A stretch of 64,000 nucleotides of DNA from Ignavibacteria bacterium (GTDB taxonomy: Bacteria > Bacteroidota > Ignavibacteria > Tepidaquicellales > Tepidaquicellaceae), in NCBI GenBank assembly GCA_016710985.1, contig JADJTX010000029.1:1-64000 (forward strand), given 5' to 3'. Made by a program: the position numbers and the translations under genes. Each line of letters opens with the position of its first letter. The first letter of the stretch is position 1. Shown one piece after another: positions 47,192 to 55,777 of the stretch. Below the pieces are notes generated by a model, which did no database searches, had not been told where the DNA came from, and worked only from the letters and a program-made list of their open reading frames with translations.

Positions 47192-48346
47192 TTAGAACAA
47201 TGAAAATCCCGCTAAATAAATAAACTTACCGTCATTAATATTTCCACCGTTTTTTAAAATTTCATAACGCTGACTATAGCCAATACCGGCAAAGAATCTT
47301 ACATTCTTTATTAATTGAGCCTGTCCGAGTATTCTTGCCTGTAATGCAAACTCATGCTCATTGGATGCATCGTCATCAAAAATTTCAACATAACCAATGT
47401 CCGGAGTGATCTTATAAAATTTTGCTAATTCAAAATCATATCCGTATCTCGCCGCGAGAGTCCATGATGAAAGATCATAGGATTGATATTCATTCCATCC
47501 CGCTTCAAGTATGGATACAAATTTTGCTGACCTGATCTTGACTCCTGCAGTCAAAGACTGGAAATTACCTGTATAAACGATCCCTTCTATTCCTCCGTTC
47601 TTTGTTGCTACATTTACAACTCCTACAGGAACTCCTTTTTGGTAATCTGTTACATTGAATACACCTAACTGCAATCCTTCATTTACCGATGAAATATTCA
47701 GCACTCCTACCTGTCCTCCCTTAACTATATCTGCAAGATTACCCGGAGCTATCTGGACACCTGTGAGTTTATCATTTACAACATTGAATGTAGTTCCTAA
47801 CTGAGCTCCTGTCAGACTTTTTCCGATTATGTTAGAGTTGCCAAGCTGAACTCCTTTTAAATTCTCGCTTGCAACGTTTAAAACTAATGATAACTGTGCT
47901 CCTGTGATATTATCAACGACGTAATTAACAACGCCTGATATCTGAGCACCTTTCAAATAATTATTTGTCAGATTGCCGACTCCGCTGATCTGAAATCCCT
48001 TTACACCTTCTTCGTTTGTATTTCCGAATCCGGAAATTGAAACACCTTTCAATGTTCCCTTTACGCGTGTTAATCCTCCGGTGATATTAAATCCGTTTAA
48101 ATTTCTTTGAATATCTGTATATGCAACACCAATGTTTCCGCCGCGAACACTTCCGGTTTTTGAATAAAGAATATTGAGATTGAAATTTGTAGAATCCTTA
48201 TCGGATTTATTAAGACTTAGTGATTTAAACCAAACGGAAACGTTTACAGGATAGTGTTTTCCCTGGGAGTATGTTAATATGGAGGTAAGTAAAATAAAAA
48301 CTAATATGAATAGAAATCTGTAACTTAACGTTTTAATAAATGACAA
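47192..48346 (-). CDS. Surface repeat protein (LA_2272-like)
   Basis: A 384-residue exported protein. After a signal peptide (about 1-29) comes a tract of about ten 20-residue repeats (residues about 75-275). Each ends in a short G(V/A)Q(L/I)(S/G)xxxN pattern, for example LKGAQISGVVN, LTGAQLGTTFN, NEGLQLGVFN and QKGVPVGVVN. Such repeats resemble those called LA_2272-type surface repeats and probably form a beta-solenoid. A C-terminal barrel-like region (about 285-384) ends FIYLAGFSLF. First gene of a four-gene minus-strand unit; 16 bases to the next gene. Confidence 0.7.
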   Translation of the reverse strand: MSFIKTLSYRFLFILVFILLTSILTYSQGKHYPVNVSVWFKSLSLNKSDKDSTNFNLNILYSKTGSVRGGNIGVAYTDIQRNLNGFNITGGLTRVKGTLKGVSISGFGNTNEEGVKGFQISGVGNLTNNYLKGAQISGVVNYVVDNITGAQLSLVLNVASENLKGVQLGNSNIIGKSLTGAQLGTTFNVVNDKLTGVQIAPGNLADIVKGGQVGVLNISSVNEGLQLGVFNVTDYQKGVPVGVVNVATKNGGIEGIVYTGNFQSLTAGVKIRSAKFVSILEAGWNEYQSYDLSSWTLAARYGYDFELAKFYKITPDIGYVEIFDDDASNEHEFALQARILGQAQLIKNVRFFAGIGYSQRYEILKNGGNINDGKFIYLAGFSLF

Positions 48347-48440
48347 GGGGGATTATAAAATTTTTATTATGTATATAAGTAAGTTTTACAAAAATAATTA
48401 ACCTGCATACCAAAATCAATTAGAAGAAAATCACTTTTTT

Positions 48441-48579
48441 AAGATTCATAAGATTCGTAAGATTCGTAAGATTCGTGAATAATTTTTTTGAAGAACTATT
48501 TTTCCGCCAAAAATCTTATAAATCTTATAAATCTTATAAATCTTATGAATCTTATAAATCTTATAAATCTTATGAATCT
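48441..48579. repeat. Inverted nonamer arrays AAGATTCRT / AAATCTTAT
   Basis: Four AAGATTCAT/CGT copies (48441-48477) are mirrored by seven to eight inverted copies AAATCTTAT/GAATCTTAT (48511-48579). Together they could form a long hairpin downstream of the 502-residue gene and upstream of the repeat-protein gene. Confidence 0.85.
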
Positions 48580-48581
48580 GC

Positions 48582-50090
48582 TTACCAGACCCCTGCCCCG
48601 ATCTCTATTACATAATTCAAATCGTTGATCTTCATGAACCCTGTATTCTTAACACCTAATCTCACACCCCAGAACGGACTGAGAAAACTCAGAAACTTCA
48701 GCGGTGAATATGTAACATTACCTCTGATTTTAATTCCTGTTTCAAATACAAAATCAGTTTTGGGAGGTATTGTGTCTGCTTCATTATTTTTAATAAAATT
48801 ATCGATTTCAAGACCAAACGATAAGTAAGGGTCCAAAAATCTTGAAGCTGAAGGAGTGTAAAGAATATTGTATCCGAAATCATCTATACCATTTCCCTGA
48901 AGATATACTCGGTTGACCAGCCACCCTCCGATCAAAGGCGCTTCTACATTTTTGACTATAAGCAATGGAAAGGATAACGAAGGACCTGAAGCTTCATCAT
49001 CAATTCTCCAGGACACACCTAAGGAATTAATAAAACTTTCACCGATGAACCAGTCAAGAAAGTCATTCTCTTCGGACTCATTTGAAATATACGGTGAGTA
49101 TTCAAAATAATAATCTTTCATATCGTGTCTCAATAATTCCGTCTTAGCCAGCTTTGGAGAAGGCATTGGACGTAATTGATATACAGCGTTATCGGGTGCA
49201 TATACTCCGTCAACAGTATATTTTTTTCTTAAAGGGCTGTCTTCTGGCAAGGGGGGAAATACACGAAACTCAGGTCTCCTTACTTTGGCCATATAGCTTT
49301 TAAAATCAGATGAAAAAAGTTCTCCTGTTCGTATTACGTCTCTTAATCCCCATGCATCGTTTCTTCTTACATTCACATCATACCCCGGAGTGTAATATCC
49401 GTCACCGTTTATATCAGAGCAGCTCGCATGCTTTCCTTCCTCGACTAATATGTGAAAAGGAAGAGAAAGTTCATAATCCGGATTGTCAGTGTCAATTTCG
49501 TAAATATTATCATACCACTCGAGTGCATGCGCTTTTGCAGTAACCCTGACAAAGAAAATAAAATAATGCTTTACATTGTTTTTATCTATATAACTCCTGA
49601 CTAAAAACTGAAACTGTGCTTGTTCAGTATCATTTTGGTGGCTGCCTAAACCGGCTTCGTACCGGTAATAGTGAGAATAATATATATCTACCGCAGTAAT
49701 TTTACTAAGGTCAATGATGGAGTTGCCGTAATTAAAATAATCTTTTGTAAATGATTTTCCCTTAGCATTTTCCCTGTTCAATATATAGGTGATCTGATAA
49801 TAAACCACAGGGGAGTCGGATTTACTTTCAAAAGGAAAAGGCGCCGGGATTTTAATGTTTTTACCTTCCCTGTTTCTGAGCTCAGGCTCATCGGCAGAAA
49901 ACCAGAATATGGGGGCGCAATATGCAGCGAGTTTTGAAGCAGTCATTATAGGATCAGTACCTTCCCAGATCTTATAAGTGTTTCGCTTTCTTTGATATCT
50001 TTTATCATCATAATCCTGTGATAATGAAGCATCGGGTAATACTGCAGAACTTAGAATGGATAACATAAATATGCAGAGATATACTTTCAT
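48582..50090 (-). CDS. Exported protein of unknown family, barrel-like C-terminus
   Basis: A 502-residue protein with a signal peptide (cleavage near ASLSQ, residue 25). The N-terminal half has APIFWFSADEPEL (about 58-70), HYYRYEAGLGSHQNDTEQAQFQ in two parts (near 137-158) and AHALEWYDNI. These words vaguely recall Vps62-like proteins, a weak similarity. The C-terminal 150 residues (WLVNRVYLQGNGIDDFGYN to YVIEIGAGVW) look like a membrane barrel with an aromatic end. No catalytic motif is certain. 41 bases downstream of the next OM protein gene on the same strand. Confidence 0.55.
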   Translation of the reverse strand: MKVYLCIFMLSILSSAVLPDASLSQDYDDKRYQRKRNTYKIWEGTDPIMTASKLAAYCAPIFWFSADEPELRNREGKNIKIPAPFPFESKSDSPVVYYQITYILNRENAKGKSFTKDYFNYGNSIIDLSKITAVDIYYSHYYRYEAGLGSHQNDTEQAQFQFLVRSYIDKNNVKHYFIFFVRVTAKAHALEWYDNIYEIDTDNPDYELSLPFHILVEEGKHASCSDINGDGYYTPGYDVNVRRNDAWGLRDVIRTGELFSSDFKSYMAKVRRPEFRVFPPLPEDSPLRKKYTVDGVYAPDNAVYQLRPMPSPKLAKTELLRHDMKDYYFEYSPYISNESEENDFLDWFIGESFINSLGVSWRIDDEASGPSLSFPLLIVKNVEAPLIGGWLVNRVYLQGNGIDDFGYNILYTPSASRFLDPYLSFGLEIDNFIKNNEADTIPPKTDFVFETGIKIRGNVTYSPLKFLSFLSPFWGVRLGVKNTGFMKINDLNYVIEIGAGVW

Positions 50091-50131
50091 ATGTCAAAGA
50101 TAGATAAAAAAGATAAATATTGAAGTATATC

Positions 50132-51100
50132 TTAGAAGAAATACGCCCAGCTGAAATTGAACGAGGAAAGTTTTATTGCTACACCTTGATAAATTGTAGG
50201 GATACGAAGATAATTTGATTCAAGACTTATTAAGAAATCTTTTTTTCCCGTGTAAGCAAGCTGAATCATATAATATTGTGTCGCGATTTTTGTATACTGA
50301 AGAGTAGGGGAATTTGAACTTATTTTTAAGCCGAGACCTAATGCTAATGGAATTTTGTGTTTATGATCAAAATTATAACTGGCTGAAGCTCCGAGTGAAT
50401 AGAAAAAATTATTGCTTGTTTCATCAGCTTGTACATTTTCGCCATATCCTGCTTCGACAAATGACAAAATGCTCCATGGCTTACTCGGGCTCCATGCAGC
50501 CCTCAGATCCATTGAACCTGAAAGAGGAGTTGTATTGTTTACTATATTATTTGTCGGATTAGGGTATGTTGAATCTAATAATGTCTTAATGAAAGAATAA
50601 ATATTTAGATTAGTAGAGCTTGAATTACTTATTGAAAATGATGTAGAGAAAAGTGATTTCTTAAATTCTTTGATCTTAAATAACATCCCTGTCTCGAAGG
50701 ATGTATTTGCAGTAACACCTGAGACAAAAATTGAAGCGGTATTCGTGCCAAGCCTGGCTATACCTTTCATGTCTAACCATATTGCTGCCCAGTCTTTAAG
50801 CGCATATTGAAACTGAAAATTTCCGTTTACATACGTAATGTCGGCAACTATCTTTACAGTTGAGGAATCGCCTAATCTCAGCAATGGTACTTCTGTCTCC
50901 AGTGAAGTCGCAAATCCCAGATTACTGCTTAATTTAGTTGTAATAAAAGGGGGGTTAATAAAATTATTTAAGATGAATTTATTACCGCCCAGCTTAGGAT
51001 GATCGCTGTTTTCGGACTGACTTTCCTGGCTGAAGGAAATTACTGTCAGACAAAAAGTAAAAATTATTAAAAAAGAAAATTGTAATATGTTTTTTTTCAA
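50132..51100 (-). CDS. Outer-membrane barrel-type protein
   Basis: A 322-residue exported protein. The signal peptide ends near VISFSQ (residue 25). The body consists of amphipathic strands (ATSLETEVPLLRLGD, YYMIQLAYTGKKDFLISLES) and the last residues SSFNFSWAYFF are a typical beta-signal with terminal Phe. No family recognised. It lies between the repaired 216-residue OMP gene (12 bases) and the 502-residue gene (41 bases), which suggests an operon. Confidence 0.65.
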   Translation of the reverse strand: MKKNILQFSFLIIFTFCLTVISFSQESQSENSDHPKLGGNKFILNNFINPPFITTKLSSNLGFATSLETEVPLLRLGDSSTVKIVADITYVNGNFQFQYALKDWAAIWLDMKGIARLGTNTASIFVSGVTANTSFETGMLFKIKEFKKSLFSTSFSISNSSSTNLNIYSFIKTLLDSTYPNPTNNIVNNTTPLSGSMDLRAAWSPSKPWSILSFVEAGYGENVQADETSNNFFYSLGASASYNFDHKHKIPLALGLGLKISSNSPTLQYTKIATQYYMIQLAYTGKKDFLISLESNYLRIPTIYQGVAIKLSSFNFSWAYFF

Positions 51101-51112
51101 ATCTGTAAAATT

Positions 51113-51762
51113 TTATTTTAAAGGTAGTATGATTCCTGTCTGAAAACTGAATCCCTTGGTTTTAAAATCTGCAATGTATATATCCTTTGAAGTGACGCTA
51201 TTCTCATTATTAATATTGATCAATCCCTGAACATACCTTAGCTCAAAAAAAGATTTGGCTTACCTATTGACATCTGATAGCCTACATTAAAATTTGCCGT
51301 GACATCTGTACTTTTAAACTTATTTTTAATATCAATTGTAGAGTCAACATATTCATTGCTTATCTCTGCTGAAGACAGAAATCCAATTGCAAATCCCGCC
51401 CCTGCGTAAAAATGAGTACCTGCTATGATTTTCAGGTTGAGAGGTATGTTAAAATAACTCTGGCTTATTTTGAAAGTTACAGTGGTGTCATTAATTATAC
51501 TGTTTTCATTCCCGAATTTTATGTTTGATCCCTGTGTCTGAAATCCCGGCTGAAGTGAAAGATAAACATCTTTGACAAGTCTGATCTCGCCGATCAAAGA
51601 TCCTCCGAATCCGGCAATTGAAGTATAGTTCGCATTATCAGGAGCTACTCCCCCGAATTTGGAACTGCTGATTTCTCCTGATATTCCGACGTTGAATTGG
51701 GAAAATGAATTGCTTGTAAATGATAACAGGATTAATAGGATGGTAGTAAAATATCTTAACAT
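51113..51762 (-). CDS. PorT-type outer-membrane beta-barrel protein (frameshifted)
   Basis: After repair, a 216-residue eight-stranded barrel-type protein. The signal peptide ends at NSFSQ; strands such as VGISGEISSSKFGG, SQSYFNIPLNLKII and FNVGYQMSIGKPNLF follow. The frame stops early at an A7 run (51245-51251 plus strand). One added base extends it by about 42 residues through ELRYVQGLINI to the barrel-closing FSFQTGIILPLK. The interval is 650 bases, one short of a codon multiple. The restored terminal beta-signal is good evidence that the real gene is longer. Confidence 0.75.
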
Positions 51763-51904
51763 TAAATAATTTGATTCTGAATTAGTTGCAAAATACGATT
51801 ATTAAAAATTAAATACTATTATAAATAATGTAAAACTTTTTGAAATAATGAATTTATAAACTATCGAAAATTTTAAAAAGTAATAAACACAATATATCAG
51901 CATA

Positions 51905-52819
51905 TCAAAACCAGATATACTGATATGTAACATTTAATGAAGTGAAATCACCCCCGGCACGTGTAGCAACACCACTTGAAAAATTTGCCTTTATGGAATT
52001 ATTATTGTTGATAGGGACTGAAAGAGTTAAACCCAAGTTAAAATTTTTCTGGAGATTATTTTGAACAATTCCGTTTACTTTTGTCTCACCTCCGGTTACA
52101 TAAGTTGAATTCACAGCAAACCATATCTTTGACGGAAAAAAATAACTTACATTAAACTGCAAAGCGAATAAAGGATCCTGCGTTACTGAATTAGTTTTTA
52201 AGTACTCTGAATTTTTAGTAAACATCCAGATTCCCGTAAATAATTCGAAAAAAAACGGTCCTTTGTTATATGACATTCCTACTTCAGGTTTGAATCCCCA
52301 GCGGTTAGACCCAAGGTTAATTAATTTATCATCATAGTAAAGGCCTGTAGGAACAGAAATTACAATGCTTGTTCCTAATACAAACTCTTCTTTAAATTTC
52401 ATAAAGTCTTTTGGCAGAAGTGCCGGGGTCCCTAAAATATTCATTATTAATTTGATCCTTGAATCCCCGAAGCCGGTTCTTGTCCCCGCAGTATCATTAC
52501 CTTTATATTGAGCTGTTCCGCTCAAAAAGACAAACGGAACTGCTGCATGAAGTTTGCAGAGTTTCCCGAAAAGTCCAAATGACCTTAAATATCCGATACC
52601 AACAGTACTTGATGTAAGTTCTAAATCTTTGATTGGCGTAGAACCTTGCGTTATTATATTACCATTAGTATATGCATATGTTAATGCCAGAGCATTCATT
52701 CTGATAGGAATGCTTGAATAATTTCTTGGTTCCATTTCCTGAGATGAAGATTTATCCGGAAATAAAAACATTATCACCGCGAGCAATATAACAATAGAAA
52801 ATGCAAGTTTTTTAATCAC
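51905..52819 (-). CDS. Transporter-like OMP of the phenol MetA-pathway family
   Basis: A 304-residue outer-membrane protein related to the 'MetA-pathway of phenol degradation' putative transporter family. A signal peptide precedes PRNYSSIPIRMNALALTYAY (about 32-51). IKDLELTSSTVGIGYLRSFGLFG, GFGDSRIKLIMNILGTPAL, LINLGSNRWGFKPEVG and the C-terminal GVATRAGGDFTSLN...QYIWF follow the family pattern closely. The substrate is unknown; the family name does not prove a phenol role. Confidence 0.8.
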   Translation of the reverse strand: MIKKLAFSIVILLAVIMFLFPDKSSSQEMEPRNYSSIPIRMNALALTYAYTNGNIITQGSTPIKDLELTSSTVGIGYLRSFGLFGKLCKLHAAVPFVFLSGTAQYKGNDTAGTRTGFGDSRIKLIMNILGTPALLPKDFMKFKEEFVLGTSIVISVPTGLYYDDKLINLGSNRWGFKPEVGMSYNKGPFFFELFTGIWMFTKNSEYLKTNSVTQDPLFALQFNVSYFFPSKIWFAVNSTYVTGGETKVNGIVQNNLQKNFNLGLTLSVPINNNNSIKANFSSGVATRAGGDFTSLNVTYQYIWF

Positions 52820-52935
52820 AATAGCATCTATAAATTTTTTATTATGTTAATGTATTTATGGTAGATAATAGTCAATGGATAATAGCCAAAAGTGAACTAA
52901 ACCTAAAATCCAATATCTAAAATTTAAAATCAGAT

Positions 52936-54333
52936 CTACTCGGATTCGCCTGCTACTCTAATTCTTCCGCTCTTTGCCGCATCAGCCAGAGCTCTATGAT
53001 CTTTTTCAGTCTGATCCGCATATGCAAATGCAAACTTTACCATTGCTTCATCCAAAGCATTACTGTTGCCGGCATAACCTGAAATCATTGCAGCATCTCC
53101 TGATTTTGCGTGAGCCAGAGCCAGAGCCCAGGCGCATAATCCGCAGTATTCAGGTAAATTTTTGATCTTCACTTTTCCCGGCTCAAGCTCAAGGCCACCT
53201 TTCATATCACGCAGCTGACGTATATAATAATTTACATCTCCATAGTTACCCCAACCAAGAAAAATATCGGGAGCACCTTGCAGCAGCCTCTGACCCTGCA
53301 CTACACGCTCTCCATGATTTGCATAATCTGATTTTGAAACATATGGCTCAAGCACTGATTGCTGAGCTTGCTTAACCTGAAGAAATAACGGATCTTCTTT
53401 ATGATTTCCTTTTAAAAACATAATCCAGCATAGTGTTCCGACACTTCCGACACCAACTACTTTTCTTACAACATCAACTATGCGGTAATGCTTAAGCAGA
53501 TTTTTCCTGTCATCACCAATTGACATAAAATAGGAATCGAGTACAAATCCCAGTGCTTCAATAATCGGTAATCCGTTTTCTGTATGTGTTTCCCTCACAA
53601 TGAACGGAGCATCTTCCTTTAGACGGTACTTTTCATCCACAATGTCGGTGAGTTTACCCAGTACCTGCATGTGTGTACGCTCGCGGGCTTTTCCCATGAT
53701 TTTTTCCGCTCCTCTTCTTACTGAAGGTGAAACCGCTTCCATGATCATATCAGAGCTGATGGTGGAATACCATAATTCCATTCCTCCCATTGCTGCATAT
53801 TGCGTCATTCTGTTGCGGTATGATTTTACTGACGCTAATACAGCCTCCCGGCATAATTTCCTATCTGCACCCAGATATCTTCCGGCACAAACTATGCTTG
53901 CAGCCATCCTCTTTAAATCCCATTCCCAGGGTCCCGGCAGTGTCTCATCAAAATCATTGATTCCGAAAATAAGATTTCGCTCTGCCGAAGCAAATACACC
54001 AATGTTTGCTATATGCATATCACCGCAAGCTTGTACATTAATTCCTGTAGTTCTTCCGTTAGCTGCCAGATCCGAAGCCATGATTGCAGCTGCACCACGG
54101 AGAAAGGAGAAAGGTGATACGAGCATGCGTGCATACCTCACAGGCACCAGATCCTGAAGACGGCTTTTTCCCTGCTCTTCTAAAATGGAAACAGGATCTG
54201 TTCTGTCAGAAGATGCTTTATATTCCCCCATCATTTCACGGGGAAATTTTTTACGAAGCGATTTGCCTTCTGCAATTCGCTCTTTCACAGTGTGCTTCTT
54301 GGAATGAAAATGCTCTAACAGACCGGTATTCAT
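52936..54333 (-). CDS. DUF2252 family protein (kinase-like fold)
   Basis: A 465-residue cytoplasmic protein of the DUF2252 family. Diagnostic blocks: VPVRYARMLVSPFSFLRGAA (about 63-82), VQACGDMHIANIGVFAS (about 99-115), FGINDFDETLPGPWEWDLKRMAAS (about 122-145, in two motifs), and the C-terminal CGLCAWALALAHAKSGDA. The GDxHxxN and DFD motifs resemble aminoglycoside-phosphotransferase-like kinases, but the biochemical role is unknown. Base composition is less AT-rich than neighbours and it stands alone, so horizontal gain is possible. Confidence 0.88.
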   Translation of the reverse strand: MNTGLLEHFHSKKHTVKERIAEGKSLRKKFPREMMGEYKASSDRTDPVSILEEQGKSRLQDLVPVRYARMLVSPFSFLRGAAAIMASDLAANGRTTGINVQACGDMHIANIGVFASAERNLIFGINDFDETLPGPWEWDLKRMAASIVCAGRYLGADRKLCREAVLASVKSYRNRMTQYAAMGGMELWYSTISSDMIMEAVSPSVRRGAEKIMGKARERTHMQVLGKLTDIVDEKYRLKEDAPFIVRETHTENGLPIIEALGFVLDSYFMSIGDDRKNLLKHYRIVDVVRKVVGVGSVGTLCWIMFLKGNHKEDPLFLQVKQAQQSVLEPYVSKSDYANHGERVVQGQRLLQGAPDIFLGWGNYGDVNYYIRQLRDMKGGLELEPGKVKIKNLPEYCGLCAWALALAHAKSGDAAMISGYAGNSNALDEAMVKFAFAYADQTEKDHRALADAAKSGRIRVAGESE

Positions 54334-54612
54334 TATTACTTATGTTTTATATATGATTTAAAATTTGACTTCTGAATTAAAACCTTATCAAAATATTATA
54401 TTTAAAAAAGAACTGTTATAATCAATATCATAATCTGTTATGATTAATATCATATTCTGAATTTAAAGTATTAAAAAAATACACTCAGCCTATATTCCTG
54501 AATGTCTTATACTCTATTTACTTAAAAAAGTATTTTTGATGGGTGAGATGATGCAATATATGCTAAATTAAAATTATATGAAGTATAAAATATTACAGGT
54601 AGAAACATCAGC
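54334..54612. other. Spacer without recognised gene
   Basis: AT-rich. It includes a partly palindromic ATCAATATCATAATCTGTTATG stretch in two parts near 54421-54450. No gene or RNA recognised. Confidence 0.4.
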
Positions 54613-54655
54613 GGAGGACTCTGCGAGCGGGAGCGCTTCCACGGCAGAGTCCTCC
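54613..54655. repeat. GC-rich inverted repeat element
   Basis: GGAGGACTCTGC (54613-54624) and GCAGAGTCCTCC (54644-54655) are a perfect 12-bp dyad with a 19-base GC-rich loop that has its own small palindrome (GGAGCGCTTCC). Composition is unlike the surrounding DNA. A related GGGGAGTGACTCTGCCGG phrase follows near 54690-54708. It may be a REP/MITE-type element or a terminator. Confidence 0.7.
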
Positions 54656-54724
54656 CTTTGAAAGCTTTTCTGCCATTGAAATACAGGCGGGGAGTGACTC
54701 TGCCGGAACGACGGAATCTTTTGT

Positions 54725-54780
54725 ACGTCAAACGTGAAACGTCAAACGTCAGACGTGAAACGTCAAATGTCAAACGTGAA
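54725..54780. repeat. ACGTCAA/ACGTGAA heptamer array (8 copies)
   Basis: Eight heptamers in exact 7-base phase, alternating ACGTCAA and ACGTGAA (one ACGTCAG, one ATGTCAA). It directly adjoins the end of the decayed heptad-repeat gene. Confidence 0.95.
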
Positions 54781-54790
54781 ATTGCATTAG

Positions 54791-55374
54791 TCACCATTTA
54801 TTTGTGAAATATTTTTCACTCCAGACCCATTTTTTCAATTCATTGAATTTTGTTTCCATGTCAATCCATTTTGTTTCGATGTCAGAGGATTTTGATCCGA
54901 TGTCAATTTATTTTTCTTCAATTTCAGCTCATTTTTTCAATGCTCCGGATCTTCCGGAATTGATTATAGCGGACTTTTCTCATTCATCTGATTGACTTTG
55001 TGCCGCTGTAAAAGTCCTTGAAATGCCTGTAAAACAGTTTTCATAATTTTTAAGCAAATTTGCTTTAATTTCAGCACTTTTAGTTTCAAAGTCGTATTGT
55101 TATGATTCGATGTAATTGAATTTTGTTTCAGTGTCAGTGTTCTTTGTTTCGCTGTCAGGTCTCTTTGTTTCGATGTCAGGTCTCTTTGATTCAATGTCAG
55201 ATCTTTTTGATTGAGTGTCAGGTTTCTTTGATTCAATGCAAAACCCCTTTGTTCTGATCTCGAAACTCTTTAATCTCATGTCAGCTAATATTGATTTGAT
55301 GTTAATCAAGCTTGCTCAGCTTTAATTGATTTTGTCATATCACCGGAATTCTTTTTCCAGGTGTCATATTTCAT
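54791..55374 (-). pseudogene. Decayed heptad-repeat protein gene made of 21-bp units
   Basis: On the minus strand an ATG at 55374 opens MKYDTWKKNSGDMTKSIKAEQA. One added base near 55312 continues it into a seven-residue repeat of the type (I/D)E(S/T)KRPD, repeated five or more times between 55270 and 55130. The same frame runs on through in-frame stops at about 55101, 54991, 54931 and 54912, with recognisable relics (FETKSAEIKAN; GSKSSDIETKWIDMETKFNE), and ends in LKKWVWSEKYFTNKW at the TGA at 54793-54791. The DNA has a 21-base period (consensus about TCTTTGATTCGATGTCAGGT on plus). I infer a decayed coiled-coil or fibre-like gene; the function is unknown. Confidence 0.55.
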
Positions 55375-55722
55375 TTTTTATTTTTGCACCTGCAATTTCT
55401 TTCTGTTGAGAAGCTATTGCCCTGATGTAAGCAAAATTGTTTGCATATCAACAAAACTTTACATAAAAGTCAAATATTTTTTTTTCAATTTGTGAAAAGT
55501 TTGTGTTAAGTGAAAACGAAATGATCTATTCGTGAAGAGAGAGATATTGGGAATTATTTTTTTTGTTAACAAGGGTGAGTAATTTTGACAGGATGAGAAG
55601 TGTTGGTTGCCGAATTATTCTGGCAGGCAAAGTTCGCAAAGATTTTTTTTTACAAATCAATTTTATCTAAACCCTTTGTGCTCTTCGTGTCTTAGTGGTA
55701 AAAAAAATCAAAAAGTGTATGC
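55375..55722. other. AT-rich spacer with a dispersed repeat fragment
   Basis: No gene recognised. Near 55667-55703 it contains a CTTTGTGCTCTTCGTGTC then TTAGTGGTAAA phrase that recurs in similar form at 62525-62546, so it is part of a dispersed element. Confidence 0.5.
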
Positions 55723-55752
55723 AAAAGAGGCTGATCAGGATCAGCCTCTTTT
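55723..55752 (-). terminator. Strong (bidirectional) intrinsic terminator
   Basis: A perfect 14-bp stem AAAAGAGGCTGATC (55723-55736) / GATCAGCCTCTTTT (55739-55752) with a 2-base centre. It lies 25 bases beyond the stop of the TonB-dependent receptor and has A/T tails on both strands. Confidence 0.9.
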
Positions 55753-55777
55753 ACATCCATTATTTGGTTCAATGAAC

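Noticed and set aside
53600..54157. Plus-strand ORF of 185 codons within the DUF2252 gene
   Set aside because: Antisense shadow of an intact, well-matched DUF2252 gene.
54522..54797. Minus-strand ORF with SRLTFDV repeats
   Set aside because: It is generated by the ACGTCAA heptamers and the GC-rich dyad; there is no coding signal beyond the open frame.
54830..55380. CRISPR or origin iterons in the 21-bp repeats
   Set aside because: The units are contiguous without spacers, degenerate, and encode a heptad pattern with bounded ends; no dnaA or rep gene is nearby.
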